64,000 nucleotides of DNA from Streptomyces eurythermus (GCF_014649115.1 NZ_BMSK01000008.1:186001-250000); one strand, 5' to 3'. Numbered from the stretch's first letter, positions 14,851-24,274 are shown. Notes: generated from the sequence alone by a model not told the origin. Program-made: numbers and translations.

Positions 14851-16329
14851 TCAGTCGACCGGCCAGGTGTGTACCGGGGCGTTGAGGTGCATGTAGTCGA
14901 TGTACACCTCGGTCATCCTGCGCAGCGCCTCATGCCGGCCGGCGTGCGCGGTGGCGTCGACGTGGTGGCACATCTCCTTCTGCCACACCGCTCCGTTGCG
15001 CGCCGTCACACACCGCTGCTCGATCACCCCGAGCAGCGGCTCCCGCCAGGCCGCGTCCATACCGGAGTGCTCCAGGCCCCGGTGCGCGAGCGGCAGCAGC
15101 CGGCGCAGCACCAGCTCCGGCGCCGGCACCTCGCCCATCCCGGGCCAGTACAGCGGCGCGTCGATGCCCAGCCGGGCGGCCGTGTGCAGATTGTCCTCGG
15201 CGGCGGCGAAGGACATCCGCGACCACACCGGCCGGTCCCCCTCCACCAGCGCCCGGGTCAGACCGTAGTAGAAGGCCCCGTTGGCGAGGGTGTCGGCGAC
15301 GGTCGGGCCGGCGGGCAGCACCCGGTTCTCCACCCGGATGTGCGGACGGTCGTGGGCGACGGCGTACACCGGCCGGTTCCAGCGGTAGATCGTGCCGTTG
15401 TGCAGGGTGAGTTCGGCCAGTTCGGGGACGTCGCCGCGGTCCAGTGTCTCCATCGGGTCCTGCGCGTCGCACAGCGGAAGGAGGGCCGGGAAGTAGCGCA
15501 GATTCTCCTCGAACAGGTCGAAGACGCTGTTGATCCACCGCTCCCCGAACCACACCCGCGGCCGCACCCCCTGCACCTTGATCTCCTCCGGCCGGGTGTC
15601 GGTGGCCTGCTCGAACAACGGGATCCGGGTCTCGTGCCACAACTCCTTGCCGAACAGGAACGGCGAGTTGGCCGCGAGCGCGACCTGCACCCCGGCGATC
15701 GCCTGCGCCGCGTTCCAGTAGCCGGCGAACTCCTCCGGCGACACCTGGAGGTGGAACTGCGTGCTGGTGCACGCGGCCTCCGGGGTGATCGTGTCGGCGT
15801 AGGTCCGCAACCGGTCCGTTCCGTCGATCTCGATGCGCAGATCCTCGCCGCGGGCCGCGAAGACCTGGTCGTTGAGCAGCCGGTAGCGGGGGTTCTCCGA
15901 CAACGCGTCCTCGCCGATCTCCTCCTGCCGCAGGGTGGGCAGGATCCCGATCATGATCAGCCGGGCGCCGGCCGACCGGGCCCGCTCGTCGGCGTGGTTC
16001 AGCGCGGCCCGGATCTCCCCCTCCCAGGCGTCCGGACCGCCCGCGGTCAGCCGCCGGGGCGGCACGTTGATCTCCAGGTTGAACCGGCCCAGCTCGGTGG
16101 ACCACGCGGGGTCGGAGATCGCCGCCAGCACATCGGTGTTGCGCATCGCCGGCTCGCCGGCGTCGTCCACCAGGTTCAGCTCCATCTCCAGGCCGACCTG
16201 CGGACGCTCGGCCTCGAAACGCGCCTCGCGCAGCATCTGCGCGAACGCCTCCAGACACGCCTGCATCTTGATCCGGTACCGGCGGCGGTCCTCGCGGGTG
16301 AAGACGAGCGCCGGGACGTCCCGTCCCAT
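14851..16329 (-). CDS. glutamate-cysteine ligase family enzyme
   Basis: The 492-residue protein belongs to the GCS2-type carboxylate-amine ligases, seen in GLEMELNLVDDAGEP near residue 46, RFNLEINVPPR, STQFHLQV and a long C-terminal region with WQKEMCHHVDA. The family joins the gamma-carboxyl of glutamate to an amine with ATP. Actinomycetes use mycothiol instead of glutathione, so the physiological product is uncertain (gamma-glutamylcysteine in an ergothioneine-like route, or another amide). The ATG follows GGGAGGG. It seems monocistronic. Confidence 0.85.
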   Translation of the reverse strand: MGRDVPALVFTREDRRRYRIKMQACLEAFAQMLREARFEAERPQVGLEMELNLVDDAGEPAMRNTDVLAAISDPAWSTELGRFNLEINVPPRRLTAGGPDAWEGEIRAALNHADERARSAGARLIMIGILPTLRQEEIGEDALSENPRYRLLNDQVFAARGEDLRIEIDGTDRLRTYADTITPEAACTSTQFHLQVSPEEFAGYWNAAQAIAGVQVALAANSPFLFGKELWHETRIPLFEQATDTRPEEIKVQGVRPRVWFGERWINSVFDLFEENLRYFPALLPLCDAQDPMETLDRGDVPELAELTLHNGTIYRWNRPVYAVAHDRPHIRVENRVLPAGPTVADTLANGAFYYGLTRALVEGDRPVWSRMSFAAAEDNLHTAARLGIDAPLYWPGMGEVPAPELVLRRLLPLAHRGLEHSGMDAAWREPLLGVIEQRCVTARNGAVWQKEMCHHVDATAHAGRHEALRRMTEVYIDYMHLNAPVHTWPVD

Positions 16330-16514
16330 CGGCCCTCCCAGGTCCCCTCGTCGGACACCTTCCTCTCCAGCGTCGCACCGGGGGGGGTCCGGGCACCATG
16401 CAGGCCGGGGGAGGAGGCGGTGGCCGGCCGCCCGGCCGGGGTGAGGGGACCGGCGGTGCCACTGCGGGAGTGAGGGGCGAGGGTGGTCCGGCCGGTCGGG
16501 ACGTCTCGCGGCGG

Positions 16515-17312
16515 TCAGGGCTTCTTGCGGGCCACGCCGCCGTAGAAACCTATCTCCTCGGAGCGGGGCGGCGGCGGGGTGTCCGGGCGCCAGAACGGGA
16601 CCTGGGCCAGGCCCGGTTCCACCAGCTCGAAACCGTCGAAGAACCGCTCCACCTCGGCCCGGCCGCGCAGGTTCAGGGACGCGGTGGCGTTGGTGTAGAC
16701 GGCCTGGGCGTCGGTGCGGTCGGCGAAGTCGCCCGTGGCGTGCGACAGCACCAGGAAGCTCCCGGCGGGCAGCGCTTCGCGCAGCGTGGCGACGACCTCG
16801 GCGGGCCGGTCCGTGTCGGCCAGGAAGTGCAGGATGGCGACGAGGAGCAGGGCCACCGGCTGATCGAAGTCGATGAGCTGGCGGACGTCGGGGTGGTCGA
16901 GCACGGCGCGCGGGTCGCGCAGGTCGCCGAGGACGATACGGGTCGTACCGGACCGGCTGAGCAGGGCGTTGCCGTGCGCGGCGACGATCGGGTCGTTGTC
17001 GACGTAGGCCACGCGGACGTCGGGCGCCACCGTCTGGGCCACCTCGTGCACGTTCGGGGACGTGGGCAGCCCGGTGCCGATGTCCAGGATCTGCCGGATC
17101 CCGCTGCCCACCACGTACCGGACGGCACGCTGCAGGAAGGCGCGGTTCGCCCGGACACCGATGCGTGCCTCGGGGGCCGCGGCGGCCAGTGCGTCGCCCG
17201 CCCGCTGGTCCACCTCGTAGTTGTCCTTGCCGCCCAGCAGATAGTCGTAGATCCGCGCGGGGTGCGGCTTGCTGGTGTCGATGGTGACGGCCTCGTAGCC
17301 GTTCTCTGTCAC
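16515..17312 (-). CDS. SAM-dependent methyltransferase, DUF574 family
   Basis: The 265-residue protein begins at a GTG behind AGGAGC and shows PARIYDYLLGGKDNYEVD, ANRAFLQRAVRYV, the SAM-binding ILDIGTGLPTSPNVHEVAQ and VAYVDNDPIV, and the C-terminal EIGFYGGVARK. This is the S-adenosyl methyltransferase family (PF04672), found in many copies in Streptomyces and with no general substrate known. The start upstream at 18302 was rejected because that extension is low-complexity and overlaps the ABC-F remnant. Confidence 0.93.
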   Translation of the reverse strand: MTENGYEAVTIDTSKPHPARIYDYLLGGKDNYEVDQRAGDALAAAAPEARIGVRANRAFLQRAVRYVVGSGIRQILDIGTGLPTSPNVHEVAQTVAPDVRVAYVDNDPIVAAHGNALLSRSGTTRIVLGDLRDPRAVLDHPDVRQLIDFDQPVALLLVAILHFLADTDRPAEVVATLREALPAGSFLVLSHATGDFADRTDAQAVYTNATASLNLRGRAEVERFFDGFELVEPGLAQVPFWRPDTPPPPRSEEIGFYGGVARKKP

Positions 17313-17759
17313 GCTGTGCTCCTCTCGGCGGCCGGCCCGGCCTCGGTCCGCGACGGCCGGGCCCAGCCTCCCACAGGAACTTCCCGGAGGGTCACGGGAG
17401 TTCCCGCAGGCCCGGGGTGGTAGGCGCGGCCGGGGCGGCCCGCCCTTTGAGCACCACCCTCCGGTTACGAGCCGTCGCTCTCCGGCCGTCGGCCGACGGT
17501 TCGGCGGGGGCCGCCCGAGGACCTCACCCAGCCGGCTCCCGTCAGGTGGCACACGCACCACCGGGGACGGAGAGTCGGAACAGACCGGCGGTGCGGGCAC
17601 GTCCGCCGGCCGTCCCCCACGGACCGGCACGCCGTCTCGGCCGCCCAGGCGGCGGCGGGCCGCCCGGCAGGGGCGGGGAACGGTAAATCCATTGCGCTCG
17701 GGCCGTTCCCCGCCCCGTCGGTCGCCGGGCCGCCGCCCGCCCGAAAACGATGTGCGCCG
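17313..17759. other. 447-base gap with no recognised gene
   Basis: I see no convincing reading frame, terminator or repeat here. It separates the methyltransferase from the ABC-F remnant. The missing N-terminal ABC domain of that remnant is not recognisable in any frame of this stretch. Confidence 0.5.
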
Positions 17760-18561
17760 GTGCCGGCGCCCGCGCAGGCCGACCGGATGAAGGCCCGCTC
17801 CGCCACCGCCACCATGGCCCGGCGCGCGGACCGGATGCCGGCCGGGCTGGAGCCGCGGCGGCGCGCCGAGAAGACGGCGCGGATCCGGCTGCCCGAACCC
17901 GCCCCCTGCGGGCGGACACCGCTCGGCGCGATCAGCCTCGCCACGTCCTACGGCGGCCACCGCGTCCTCGCCGGGGTGGACCTCGCCGTGGGCCGGGGCG
18001 GCCGACTGGTGGTGCTCGGCCTGAACGGCGCCGGCAAGACCACCCTGCCGCGGATCCCGGCCGGCGCGGAGCGCCCCGACGCCGGCCGCGTGGTGCACGG
18101 GCACGCGCCGCGGCTGGGCCGCTTCGCCCAGGAGCACGACACGCTCGACCCCCGGCGCACGGTCCTGGAGAACCTGGCCTTGGCCGCACCGCACCTGACC
18201 CCGGGCGAGGCCCGGCGCGTCCTGGGCGCCTGCCTGTTCACCGGGGACGACGCCGACAAGCCCGCGGCGTGCTGTCGGGCGGCGAGAAGACCCGGCCGGC
18301 ACTGGCCGGCCTGGTCCACTCCGGGGCGAACGTGCTGCTGCTGTACGAGCCGGCCAACCACCTCGACCCGGACTCCCGCGCCGAGGTGCTGGACGCGGTC
18401 GGCTCGTATCCCGGCGCGATCGTGAAGGTCACCCACCGATCGTGAAGGTCACCCACGACGAGGGCGCCATCGACGCCCTGCGCCCCGACCGGGTCCTGCT
18501 GCCGGCCGCCGGCGAGGACCTGTGGAGCGAGGGCCACCGCGACCTGATCGCCCTCGCCTGA
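17760..18561 (+). pseudogene. decayed ABC-F ATPase (C-terminal half)
   Basis: The linker (ADRMKARSATATMARR, then PAPCGRTPL) and the second ABC domain of an ABC-F ribosome-protection ATPase can be followed through three frames. Walker A is intact (GLNGAGKTTL). The frame changes near 18270 just before LSGGEKTRPALAGL. The Walker B region reads LLLYEPANHLDPD where the family has LLLDEPTNHLD, so the key Asp is lost. A 20-bp tandem duplication at 18417-18456 then shifts the frame again before THDEGAIDALRP and the tail DLWSEGHRDLIALA. The first ABC domain is absent. Several independent lesions make this a true pseudogene of an antibiotic-resistance-type factor. Confidence 0.85.
18417..18456. repeat. 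20-bp perfect tandem duplication inside the ABC-F remnant
   Basis: CGATCGTGAAGGTCACCCAC occurs twice with no spacer (18417-18436 and 18437-18456). A 20-bp insertion is not a multiple of three, so it breaks the frame. It looks like a replication-slippage duplication. Confidence 0.95.
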
Positions 18562-18567
18562 CCCGGG

Positions 18568-18621
18568 ACAGGTCCGTACGGCGGTACAGGTCCGTACGGC
18601 GGTTCAGGTCCGTACCGCGGT
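18568..18621. repeat. three tandem 18-bp repeats at the SDR 3' end
   Basis: The unit ACAGGTCCGTACGGCGGT is present twice exactly and a third time with two changes, and the third copy abuts the SDR stop codon. The CCGTACGG core is palindromic. It may be a simple slippage repeat or a transcription-end structure for the two convergent genes. Confidence 0.85.
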
Positions 18622-19406
18622 CAGAAATGCGTGCCGCCGTCGACGCGGATCTCGGTCCCGGTGATGAACGCGCCGTCCCGCGAGCCGAGCATCGCCACGA
18701 CGGAGGCAACCGTCTCCGGGCCGGCGAACCCCTGGCCGAGCGCCGGGGAGAGCTTGGCGAACAGGCTCATGTCGGCGTCGGCGGGCAGCCCGGGCCCGTT
18801 GCTCAGCCCGCTGGCGCCGCTGCCGTCGGTCATCCCGCTGGAGATGGAACCGGGCTGGACGGCGGTGAAGCGGATGCCCCGGCTCGCGTACTCGGAGGCG
18901 AGCGCGTGCGTCATCGACTGGATGCCGCCCTTGCTCGCCGCGTACGCCGCCATATAGGGGTGCGCGAAGACGGCCGAGGTGGAGCTGAAGTTGACGACCG
19001 CCGCGTCCCGGCCCGCCAGCAGCGCCGGGATCGCCTCGCGGATCACGAGGAACGTGCCGACCAGGTTCACCTGGAGGACGCGGGTGAACTCCTCCAGGCT
19101 CGTCTCGTGCGAGTGCGAGGAGCGCAGGATCCCGGCGGCGTTGACCAGCACGTCCAGCCCGCCGAGCGCGGCCGTCGCGGCGGCGACACCGGCGCGTACG
19201 GAGGTCTCGTCGGCGACGTCGATGACGACGGTGGTGAGCCGGTCCGCGTACCCGGCCGCCTTCTCCGCGGTGTCCCGCAGGCCCCGCTCGCTCACGTCCG
19301 CGGCCACCACGCTGCCGCCCTCGGCGAGGACGCGCAGCACGGTGGCCTGGCCGATGCCGGAGCCGCCCCCGGTGATCAGCGCGCGGCGGCCTTCGTAGCG
19401 GTTCAT
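18621..19406 (-). CDS. short-chain dehydrogenase/reductase
   Basis: The 261-residue SDR has the cofactor motif GGGSGIGQA, the NAAG motif, the catalytic Ser in NFSSTSAVF and YAASKGGIQ (Tyr and Lys), and the terminal INVDGG-like EIRVDGG. The acidic residue after beta-2 (VVAADVSE) favours NAD over NADP. The ATG at 19406 follows GGAGAACAC. It is divergent from a TetR regulator with a palindromic operator between them, so the TetR very likely represses it. Confidence 0.9.
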   Translation of the reverse strand: MNRYEGRRALITGGGSGIGQATVLRVLAEGGSVVAADVSERGLRDTAEKAAGYADRLTTVVIDVADETSVRAGVAAATAALGGLDVLVNAAGILRSSHSHETSLEEFTRVLQVNLVGTFLVIREAIPALLAGRDAAVVNFSSTSAVFAHPYMAAYAASKGGIQSMTHALASEYASRGIRFTAVQPGSISSGMTDGSGASGLSNGPGLPADADMSLFAKLSPALGQGFAGPETVASVVAMLGSRDGAFITGTEIRVDGGTHF

Positions 19407-19496
19407 GTGTTCTCCTGCCCGGCCCGCCGGGGCGCGGCGGGCCCTGTACGACGCCGGTTCTCTTGCCGTCCGGCGCCCGATAGCCTTCACGTTACG

Positions 19497-19541
19497 CCTA
19501 GGTGGCACGTTTTGCCATTTCGGCATCGCGTGCCGCCCAGG
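19497..19541. promoter_or_regulatory. inverted-repeat operator between SDR and TetR genes
   Basis: CCTAGGTGGCACG at 19497-19509 and CGTGCCGCCCAGG at 19529-19541 pair at 11 of 13 positions. A smaller inverted repeat (TGCC and GGCA) lies between them. The site is placed to cover both divergent promoters. Confidence 0.65.
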
Positions 19542-19565
19542 CTCGTCGGGTCGTACTCTTCTGGG

Positions 19566-20210
19566 ATGAGCACCAAGCCCCCCACCTCCCTCACCGAGCG
19601 CCGCAAGGCCGCGACCCAGCTGGACATCGCCCACGCGGCGGCGGAGCTGTTCGCCGCGCAGGGGCCGCACGCGACCACCGCCGAGGAGATCGCCCGGCAC
19701 GCGGGCGTGGCGCTGCGCACCTTCTACCGCTACTTCCGCTCCAAGCAGGACGCGGTGAGCCCCCTGCTCGCGGCCGGCGCCGACCGGTGGCGGGCGCTGC
19801 TGGAGGCGGCCGAGCCCGGGGCGGGTCTGCCGCGGGCGCTGGAGGCGGCGGTCGAGGAGTCGCTGGCGGCACCCGACGAGGAGGCCGCCGCGGCGCTGGA
19901 GCGGACGCGGGGACTGCTGCGGGCCGCCGCGGACGATCCCGCGCTGCGCGCGGTCTGGTACCGGGTGAACCAGGAGTCGGAGGAACGGCTCGTCCCGGTC
20001 GTCACCCGGCTGGCGGACGGCAGCCTGGAGGTCTTGCAGGTGCGCCTGGTCGCGGCGGCCGCCACGGACGCGATCCGCATCGCGCTGGAGACCTGGGCCG
20101 CCACGGAGGCGGGCGTCACGGGCGAGGGGTCACCGGCCGCGCTCGCACTCCGCTGCCTGCGCCAACTCCTGGGCGGACTGGAGGAGTTGCCGCCCGGCGG
20201 CGACCGGTAG
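19566..20210 (+). CDS. TetR-family regulator
   Basis: The 214-residue protein has an N-terminal TetR helix-turn-helix (AAAELFAAQGPHATTAEEIARHAGVALRTFYRYFRSKQ) followed by an all-helical ligand domain. The longer frame upstream is antisense to the SDR gene and was rejected. It should sense a ligand of the divergent SDR pathway. Confidence 0.9.
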   Translation: MSTKPPTSLTERRKAATQLDIAHAAAELFAAQGPHATTAEEIARHAGVALRTFYRYFRSKQDAVSPLLAAGADRWRALLEAAEPGAGLPRALEAAVEESLAAPDEEAAAALERTRGLLRAAADDPALRAVWYRVNQESEERLVPVVTRLADGSLEVLQVRLVAAAATDAIRIALETWAATEAGVTGEGSPAALALRCLRQLLGGLEELPPGGDR

Positions 20211-20323
20211 GACGGCCGGCTCGCATCCCGGGCCGGGGCCGTTGTCAGTGGGTGCCCCTAACGTGAACAGCAGTCGGGGACCCGCCGGAACGGCCGCGGG
20301 TCCGTCTTGGGGAGGGGTCTGCC

Positions 20324-21775
20324 ATGTCCACGGGGTCCGCGGTGTCGACGACGTACCTGGAGCTGTCACAGGAGGGCGGCGGCGCCCACAAGTTCTACGA
20401 GGTGACCGTCGACGGCCGGGTCGTGACGGTGCGCTACGGCAGGATCGGCGCCGCCGGGCAGACGCAGACGACGACGTTCCCGACCGAGGAGAAGGCGCGG
20501 GCCGCCGCCGCGAAGAAGGCCGGCGAGAAGATCCGCAAGGGGTACGCGCCGGCCGTCCAAGGGCAGCGCGCGCCGCGTGCGGTGACCCGACGTCAGGTCA
20601 GCTCGGCACCCTCCACGGCGCGGGCCGTGGCACCGGTGCTGTGGCGGTTCCGCACCGGCTCGGCCGCGTTCGGCATCCACGTGGACGACGAGCGCTGCTG
20701 GGTGGGCAACCAGGCCGGTGACGTCTACACCCTGGACCACGAGGGCGCCGTGCTGGCCCGCTTCAGCCTGCCGGACGGCGTGAAGTGCCTGGTTGCCGAC
20801 GACTTCTGGATCTACGCCGGCTGCGACGACGGCACGGTGTACGACCTGTCCTCCAAACTGCCCTTCGCCGCCTACGACATCGCCGCCGACGTCGACATCT
20901 TCTGGCTGGACATCCACGAGGGCGTCCTGGACGTCTCGGACCGCGCCGGCCGGCTCACCGTCATCGACCACGAGGACGAACACCAGTGGTCCCGCCGCAG
21001 CCAGGGCGAGCACGCCTGGATGGTCCGCGCCGACGACCGGGCCGTCTACCACGGCCACCAGCGTGGCGTCACCGCCTACGCGCCGGACGGCGGCGGCGAG
21101 TTGTGGCACACGCCCACCAACGGCGGCGTGCTGTTCGGCTGGCAGGAGCGGGAGGCGGTGTACGCGGGCACCGCGCACCGCGTGGTCCAGCGGCTGTCGA
21201 AGGCCACCGGCGCGATCGAGGCGACGTACGCCTGCGACAGCGCGGTGTACTCGTGCGCCACCTCACCCGGCGGCCGCTTCGTCTTCGCCGGGGACGCGGC
21301 CTCCTCCGTCTACTGCTTCGACCAGCACGGCACGCGGCTGTGGAAGCTGGGCACGGGCGGCGGCTCGGCGCTGTCGATGCAGTACCGCGACGAGCGGCTG
21401 TACCTGGTCACCACCGACGGCTCCCTGGTCTGCGTCGACGCGAGCGAGGCGGCGATCGCCGCGGCCCAGCAGGGCACCGTCCCGGTGGTGCGGGACGTCA
21501 AGCTCGCCGCCGCCACCCCGACGTACGCCCCGGCCACGGCCGTGACCGCGGTCTCCACGGTCGACCGGGCACCCGCCGGAGCGATCGTGGTCGAATGCGT
21601 CCAGGAGGCCGGCCGGGTCCGGGTGCACGTCGTCTCCGAAGGCTACGACCACTCCTGGAACGTCCAGTTCCCCCGCGCGATACGCGAACCCGGCGCCCGC
21701 TACGTCGTGGACGCCCTGCACCCCGCGTCGGGCGGCTTCTACCGAGTCCGCGGCGACATCCACCGCCTCCTGTGA
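20324..21775 (+). CDS. WGR-domain protein with PQQ/WD-like beta-propeller
   Basis: The 483-residue protein begins with a WGR-like domain (KFYEVTVDGRVVTVRYGRIG through EKIRKGY, residues about 22-85), a module known from PARP-type and toxin-associated proteins that binds nucleic acid. Residues about 105-380 form a beta-propeller with repeats such as VGNQAGDVYTLDHEG, AGCDDGTVYDLSS, VYCFDQHGTRLWKL and LVTTDGSLVCVDASE. A C-terminal beta domain contains YDHSWNVQFPRAIREPGARY. GGGGAGG precedes the ATG. No catalytic domain is seen. Its role is unknown, and a stress or DNA-damage reader is one possibility. Confidence 0.8.
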   Translation: MSTGSAVSTTYLELSQEGGGAHKFYEVTVDGRVVTVRYGRIGAAGQTQTTTFPTEEKARAAAAKKAGEKIRKGYAPAVQGQRAPRAVTRRQVSSAPSTARAVAPVLWRFRTGSAAFGIHVDDERCWVGNQAGDVYTLDHEGAVLARFSLPDGVKCLVADDFWIYAGCDDGTVYDLSSKLPFAAYDIAADVDIFWLDIHEGVLDVSDRAGRLTVIDHEDEHQWSRRSQGEHAWMVRADDRAVYHGHQRGVTAYAPDGGGELWHTPTNGGVLFGWQEREAVYAGTAHRVVQRLSKATGAIEATYACDSAVYSCATSPGGRFVFAGDAASSVYCFDQHGTRLWKLGTGGGSALSMQYRDERLYLVTTDGSLVCVDASEAAIAAAQQGTVPVVRDVKLAAATPTYAPATAVTAVSTVDRAPAGAIVVECVQEAGRVRVHVVSEGYDHSWNVQFPRAIREPGARYVVDALHPASGGFYRVRGDIHRLL

Positions 21776-22082
21776 CCCGGCCCCGGGCCGCCGAAGCCGT
21801 ACGGTCGTCAGGGCACGGCACGCAGCGGCCGGCAGGCAACGGCCCGTTCCTCCGCCCCGCCCCGCCCGTCCGGCTCCACCCGGTACAGCCGGGCGTCCGG
21901 CCTCCGGGACACCGCCTCCGTCAGACCCCCGTCCGTGAACAGGACGGCCACGCCGCCCTCCAACGCCCAGCCGGCGGGCAGCGCCCCACTGCCGGGCGGA
22001 TGCCGCGCGCACCGATTCCTGCGGCCCGCTCGCCGCTCTGCGGGACGGGCTGGGGCTGGTGCCGGATTCGGTGGGCCCGCAG
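21776..22082. other. 307-base gap, possible gene remnant
   Basis: No clear gene. On the minus strand one frame reads WALEGGVAVLFTDGGL followed by DARLYRVEPDGRGG before a stop at 21808. It looks protein-like but has no start, motif or match that I recognise. Confidence 0.35.
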
Positions 22083-23663
22083 TCAGGGGAGCACGGGCGC
22101 CGCCCGTTCCAGTACCTCCCGTGCGGCGGGCAGTGCCTCGGTGCGGTCCTGGGGGACCAGGCCGATGCGGGTGCGGCGGTCCAGGAGGTCGGAGTCGTCC
22201 AGGGCGCCCTCGTGGCGGATCGCCCAGAGGAGTTCGGCGCGGGTGACGGGGTGGCCGGGGAGCACGGGCTCTGCCAGGCCGGGGTTCTCGGTGACGAGGG
22301 CGTGGACGGCCACGGCCTCGGTGCCGTAGCGGTGGACCAGGCGGCGGGGTGCGGGCAGCGCGCGCAGACGGTCGGGGGCGGCGGCGCCGACCAGCGGCAG
22401 GGCCGCGGTGGGGGAGGGGGCCGCGCGCAGGCCCCTCGCCTCGGCGGCGGCGTCCACGGCGTCCTGCGCCATCCGCCGGTAGGTGGTCAGCTTGCCGCCG
22501 ACCACGGTGGTGACACCATCGGGCGAGGTGAGCACCGCGTGCCGGCGGGAGATGTCCGAGGTGCGGGCCCGGGTATCGGCCCCGGAGCCGGGCGAGGTGT
22601 CGAGCAGGGGACGCAGCCCGGCGAAGGCGCCGACCACCTCCTCCCGCGCCACGGGGGCGTCCAGCACCGAACCGAGCACGTCGAGCAGGAAGCCGATGTC
22701 GGTCTCGGGCACCTCGGGCACGTCCGGGACCCCGTCGTCCACCGGTTCGTCGGTCAGCCCGACGTAGACCCGGCCGTCTCCCTGCGGCAGCACCAGCACG
22801 AAGCGGTTGGTCTCCCCGGGGATCGGGATGTGCAGCCCGGCCGGCAGGGCGCCGAGCCGCTCGGAGCGCAGGACCAGATGGGTGCCGCGCGACGGGCGGA
22901 TCCGGATGCCCTCGGCGAGGGCGCCCGCCCACACCCCGGCCGCGTTGATCACGGCCCGCGCCCGGATCTCGCCCTCCTCGCCGGTGAGTTCGTCCCGGAT
23001 CCGGGCGCCCGCCCCGGTCAGCTCCAGCGCCCGCACCCGGGTCAGCACCCGCGCGCCGTGCGCGGCGGCCGTCCGGGCCAGGGCGGTCACCAGACGGGCG
23101 TCGTCGGTCACCCGGCCGTCCCAGGACAGCAGCCCGCCGCGCAGTCCGGCCGCGCGGACCGAGGGCGCCAGATGCCGGGCCTCGGTCGCCGGCAGCCGGC
23201 GCGGCGCGGGCAGCACCTGCCGCGGTGTACGGGCGGCCACCCGCAGCATGTCCCCGGCCCGGAAGCCGGCCCACGCCAGCGCGGCCTGGGCCCGGGACAC
23301 CAGCGGGGTCAGCGGCAGCACGAACGGCTGGGCGGCCACCAGGTGCGGCGCCGTACGGGTCATCAGCACCCCGCGCTCCACCGCGCTCTCGTGGGCGACG
23401 TCGAACTGCCCCGAGGCCAGATAGCGCAGCCCCCCGTGGATCAGCTTCGAGCTCCAGCGGGAGGTGCCGAAGGCCAGGTCGTGGGCGTCCACCGCGATGA
23501 CGTCCAGCCCGCGGGCCGCCGCGTCCAGGGCCGCCCCGGCGCCCGTCGCGCCGAGCCCGACCACCAGGACGTCGGCCACCCGGCCGTCGGCGGCCTCGGC
23601 CAGTTCCCGGCGGCGCCGGTGTGCGCTCAGGGACGAGCCGGGCGCGGCCTCGGTGTCGCTCAT
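22083..23663 (-). CDS. glpD: FAD-dependent glycerol-3-phosphate dehydrogenase
   Basis: The 526-residue protein carries the FAD motif VVGLGATGAGAALDAAARG, the GlpD blocks FGTSRWSSKLIHGGLRYL and AVINAAGVWA, VGLTDEPVDD, and TTVVGGKLTTYRRMAQDAV near the C-terminal domain. It oxidises sn-glycerol 3-phosphate to dihydroxyacetone phosphate and passes electrons to the quinone pool. Its start overlaps the stop of the upstream TetR gene by 4 bases. The divergent neighbours code for an alkyl-DHAP-synthase-like flavoprotein and a lipid kinase, so its DHAP may feed lipid rather than only energy metabolism (inference). Confidence 0.92.
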   Translation of the reverse strand: MSDTEAAPGSSLSAHRRRRELAEAADGRVADVLVVGLGATGAGAALDAAARGLDVIAVDAHDLAFGTSRWSSKLIHGGLRYLASGQFDVAHESAVERGVLMTRTAPHLVAAQPFVLPLTPLVSRAQAALAWAGFRAGDMLRVAARTPRQVLPAPRRLPATEARHLAPSVRAAGLRGGLLSWDGRVTDDARLVTALARTAAAHGARVLTRVRALELTGAGARIRDELTGEEGEIRARAVINAAGVWAGALAEGIRIRPSRGTHLVLRSERLGALPAGLHIPIPGETNRFVLVLPQGDGRVYVGLTDEPVDDGVPDVPEVPETDIGFLLDVLGSVLDAPVAREEVVGAFAGLRPLLDTSPGSGADTRARTSDISRRHAVLTSPDGVTTVVGGKLTTYRRMAQDAVDAAAEARGLRAAPSPTAALPLVGAAAPDRLRALPAPRRLVHRYGTEAVAVHALVTENPGLAEPVLPGHPVTRAELLWAIRHEGALDDSDLLDRRTRIGLVPQDRTEALPAAREVLERAAPVLP

Positions 23664-24259
23664 GGCGTCAGGGTCCTCTCCAGAAGGGTGCGCAGCTCAC
23701 CGAGGAACGCGGCGGAGTCCAGCTCCGGATCGTCCTCGTCGGTCATCGTGCGCAGGGACAGGGTGAAGGACTGCACGGTCAACAGCAGGGCGCGGGCCTG
23801 CCGTTCGGTGTGGCCGGGCCGTACGGAGCCGTCCGCGTGGCCCTCGCGCAGCGCGTCGCCCAGCAGCGCCAGCAGCGCCTCCTGGCTCGCGCCGCGCCGG
23901 TCGAGGACGTAGGGCAGCAGCAGTTCCGGATCGACGTCGACGATCTTGCGGAAGAGGGGATGCGCCCGGAACGCCTCGACGCCGGCCACCAGCCCGTCCA
24001 CGATCCGGGTGCGCGTGGCGACGCCGGGCGCGGGCCGCGGGATCGCCCGGGTGGCCACGTCGATCCACTCCCGGGTCATCAGATCGCCCACCAGCGTCCG
24101 CAGGTCCGGCCAGCGCCGGTAGAGCGTCATCCGGGAGACCCCGGCGCGGCGGGCGACGTCGGCGAGCGTGGTGCGCCGCACCCCGACGGCCAGCACACAG
24201 TCGCGTACCGCGTCGAGCACGGGATCGCCGTCCGAACCGTTGTGACGAATAGGCGTCAT
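23660..24259 (-). CDS. TetR-family regulator of the glpD/FAD-oxidase locus
   Basis: The 199-residue protein shows the TetR helix-turn-helix (RTTLADVARRAGVSRMTLYRRWPDL) and a helical C-terminal domain. It is the first gene of an operon with glpD (ATGA overlap) and is divergent from the FAD-binding oxidase. A partial palindrome lies directly upstream of its start. It probably controls both transcription units. Confidence 0.88.
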   Translation of the reverse strand: MTPIRHNGSDGDPVLDAVRDCVLAVGVRRTTLADVARRAGVSRMTLYRRWPDLRTLVGDLMTREWIDVATRAIPRPAPGVATRTRIVDGLVAGVEAFRAHPLFRKIVDVDPELLLPYVLDRRGASQEALLALLGDALREGHADGSVRPGHTERQARALLLTVQSFTLSLRTMTDEDDPELDSAAFLGELRTLLERTLTP

Positions 24260-24274
24260 GTGTCACAGTGTAAC
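24260..24274. promoter_or_regulatory. candidate TetR operator
   Basis: GTGTCAC and GTGTAAC flank one central base, giving arms that pair at 5 of 7 positions, just before the TetR start and within the divergent region shared with the FAD oxidase. It is shorter and less perfect than the other operators in the window. Confidence 0.4.

Noticed and set aside
14356..16473. 705-codon plus-strand frame opposite the glutamate-cysteine ligase gene
   Set aside because: Composition rich in Arg/Gly/Pro/Val without motifs; it is the antisense shadow of the ligase gene, whose codon use is normal.
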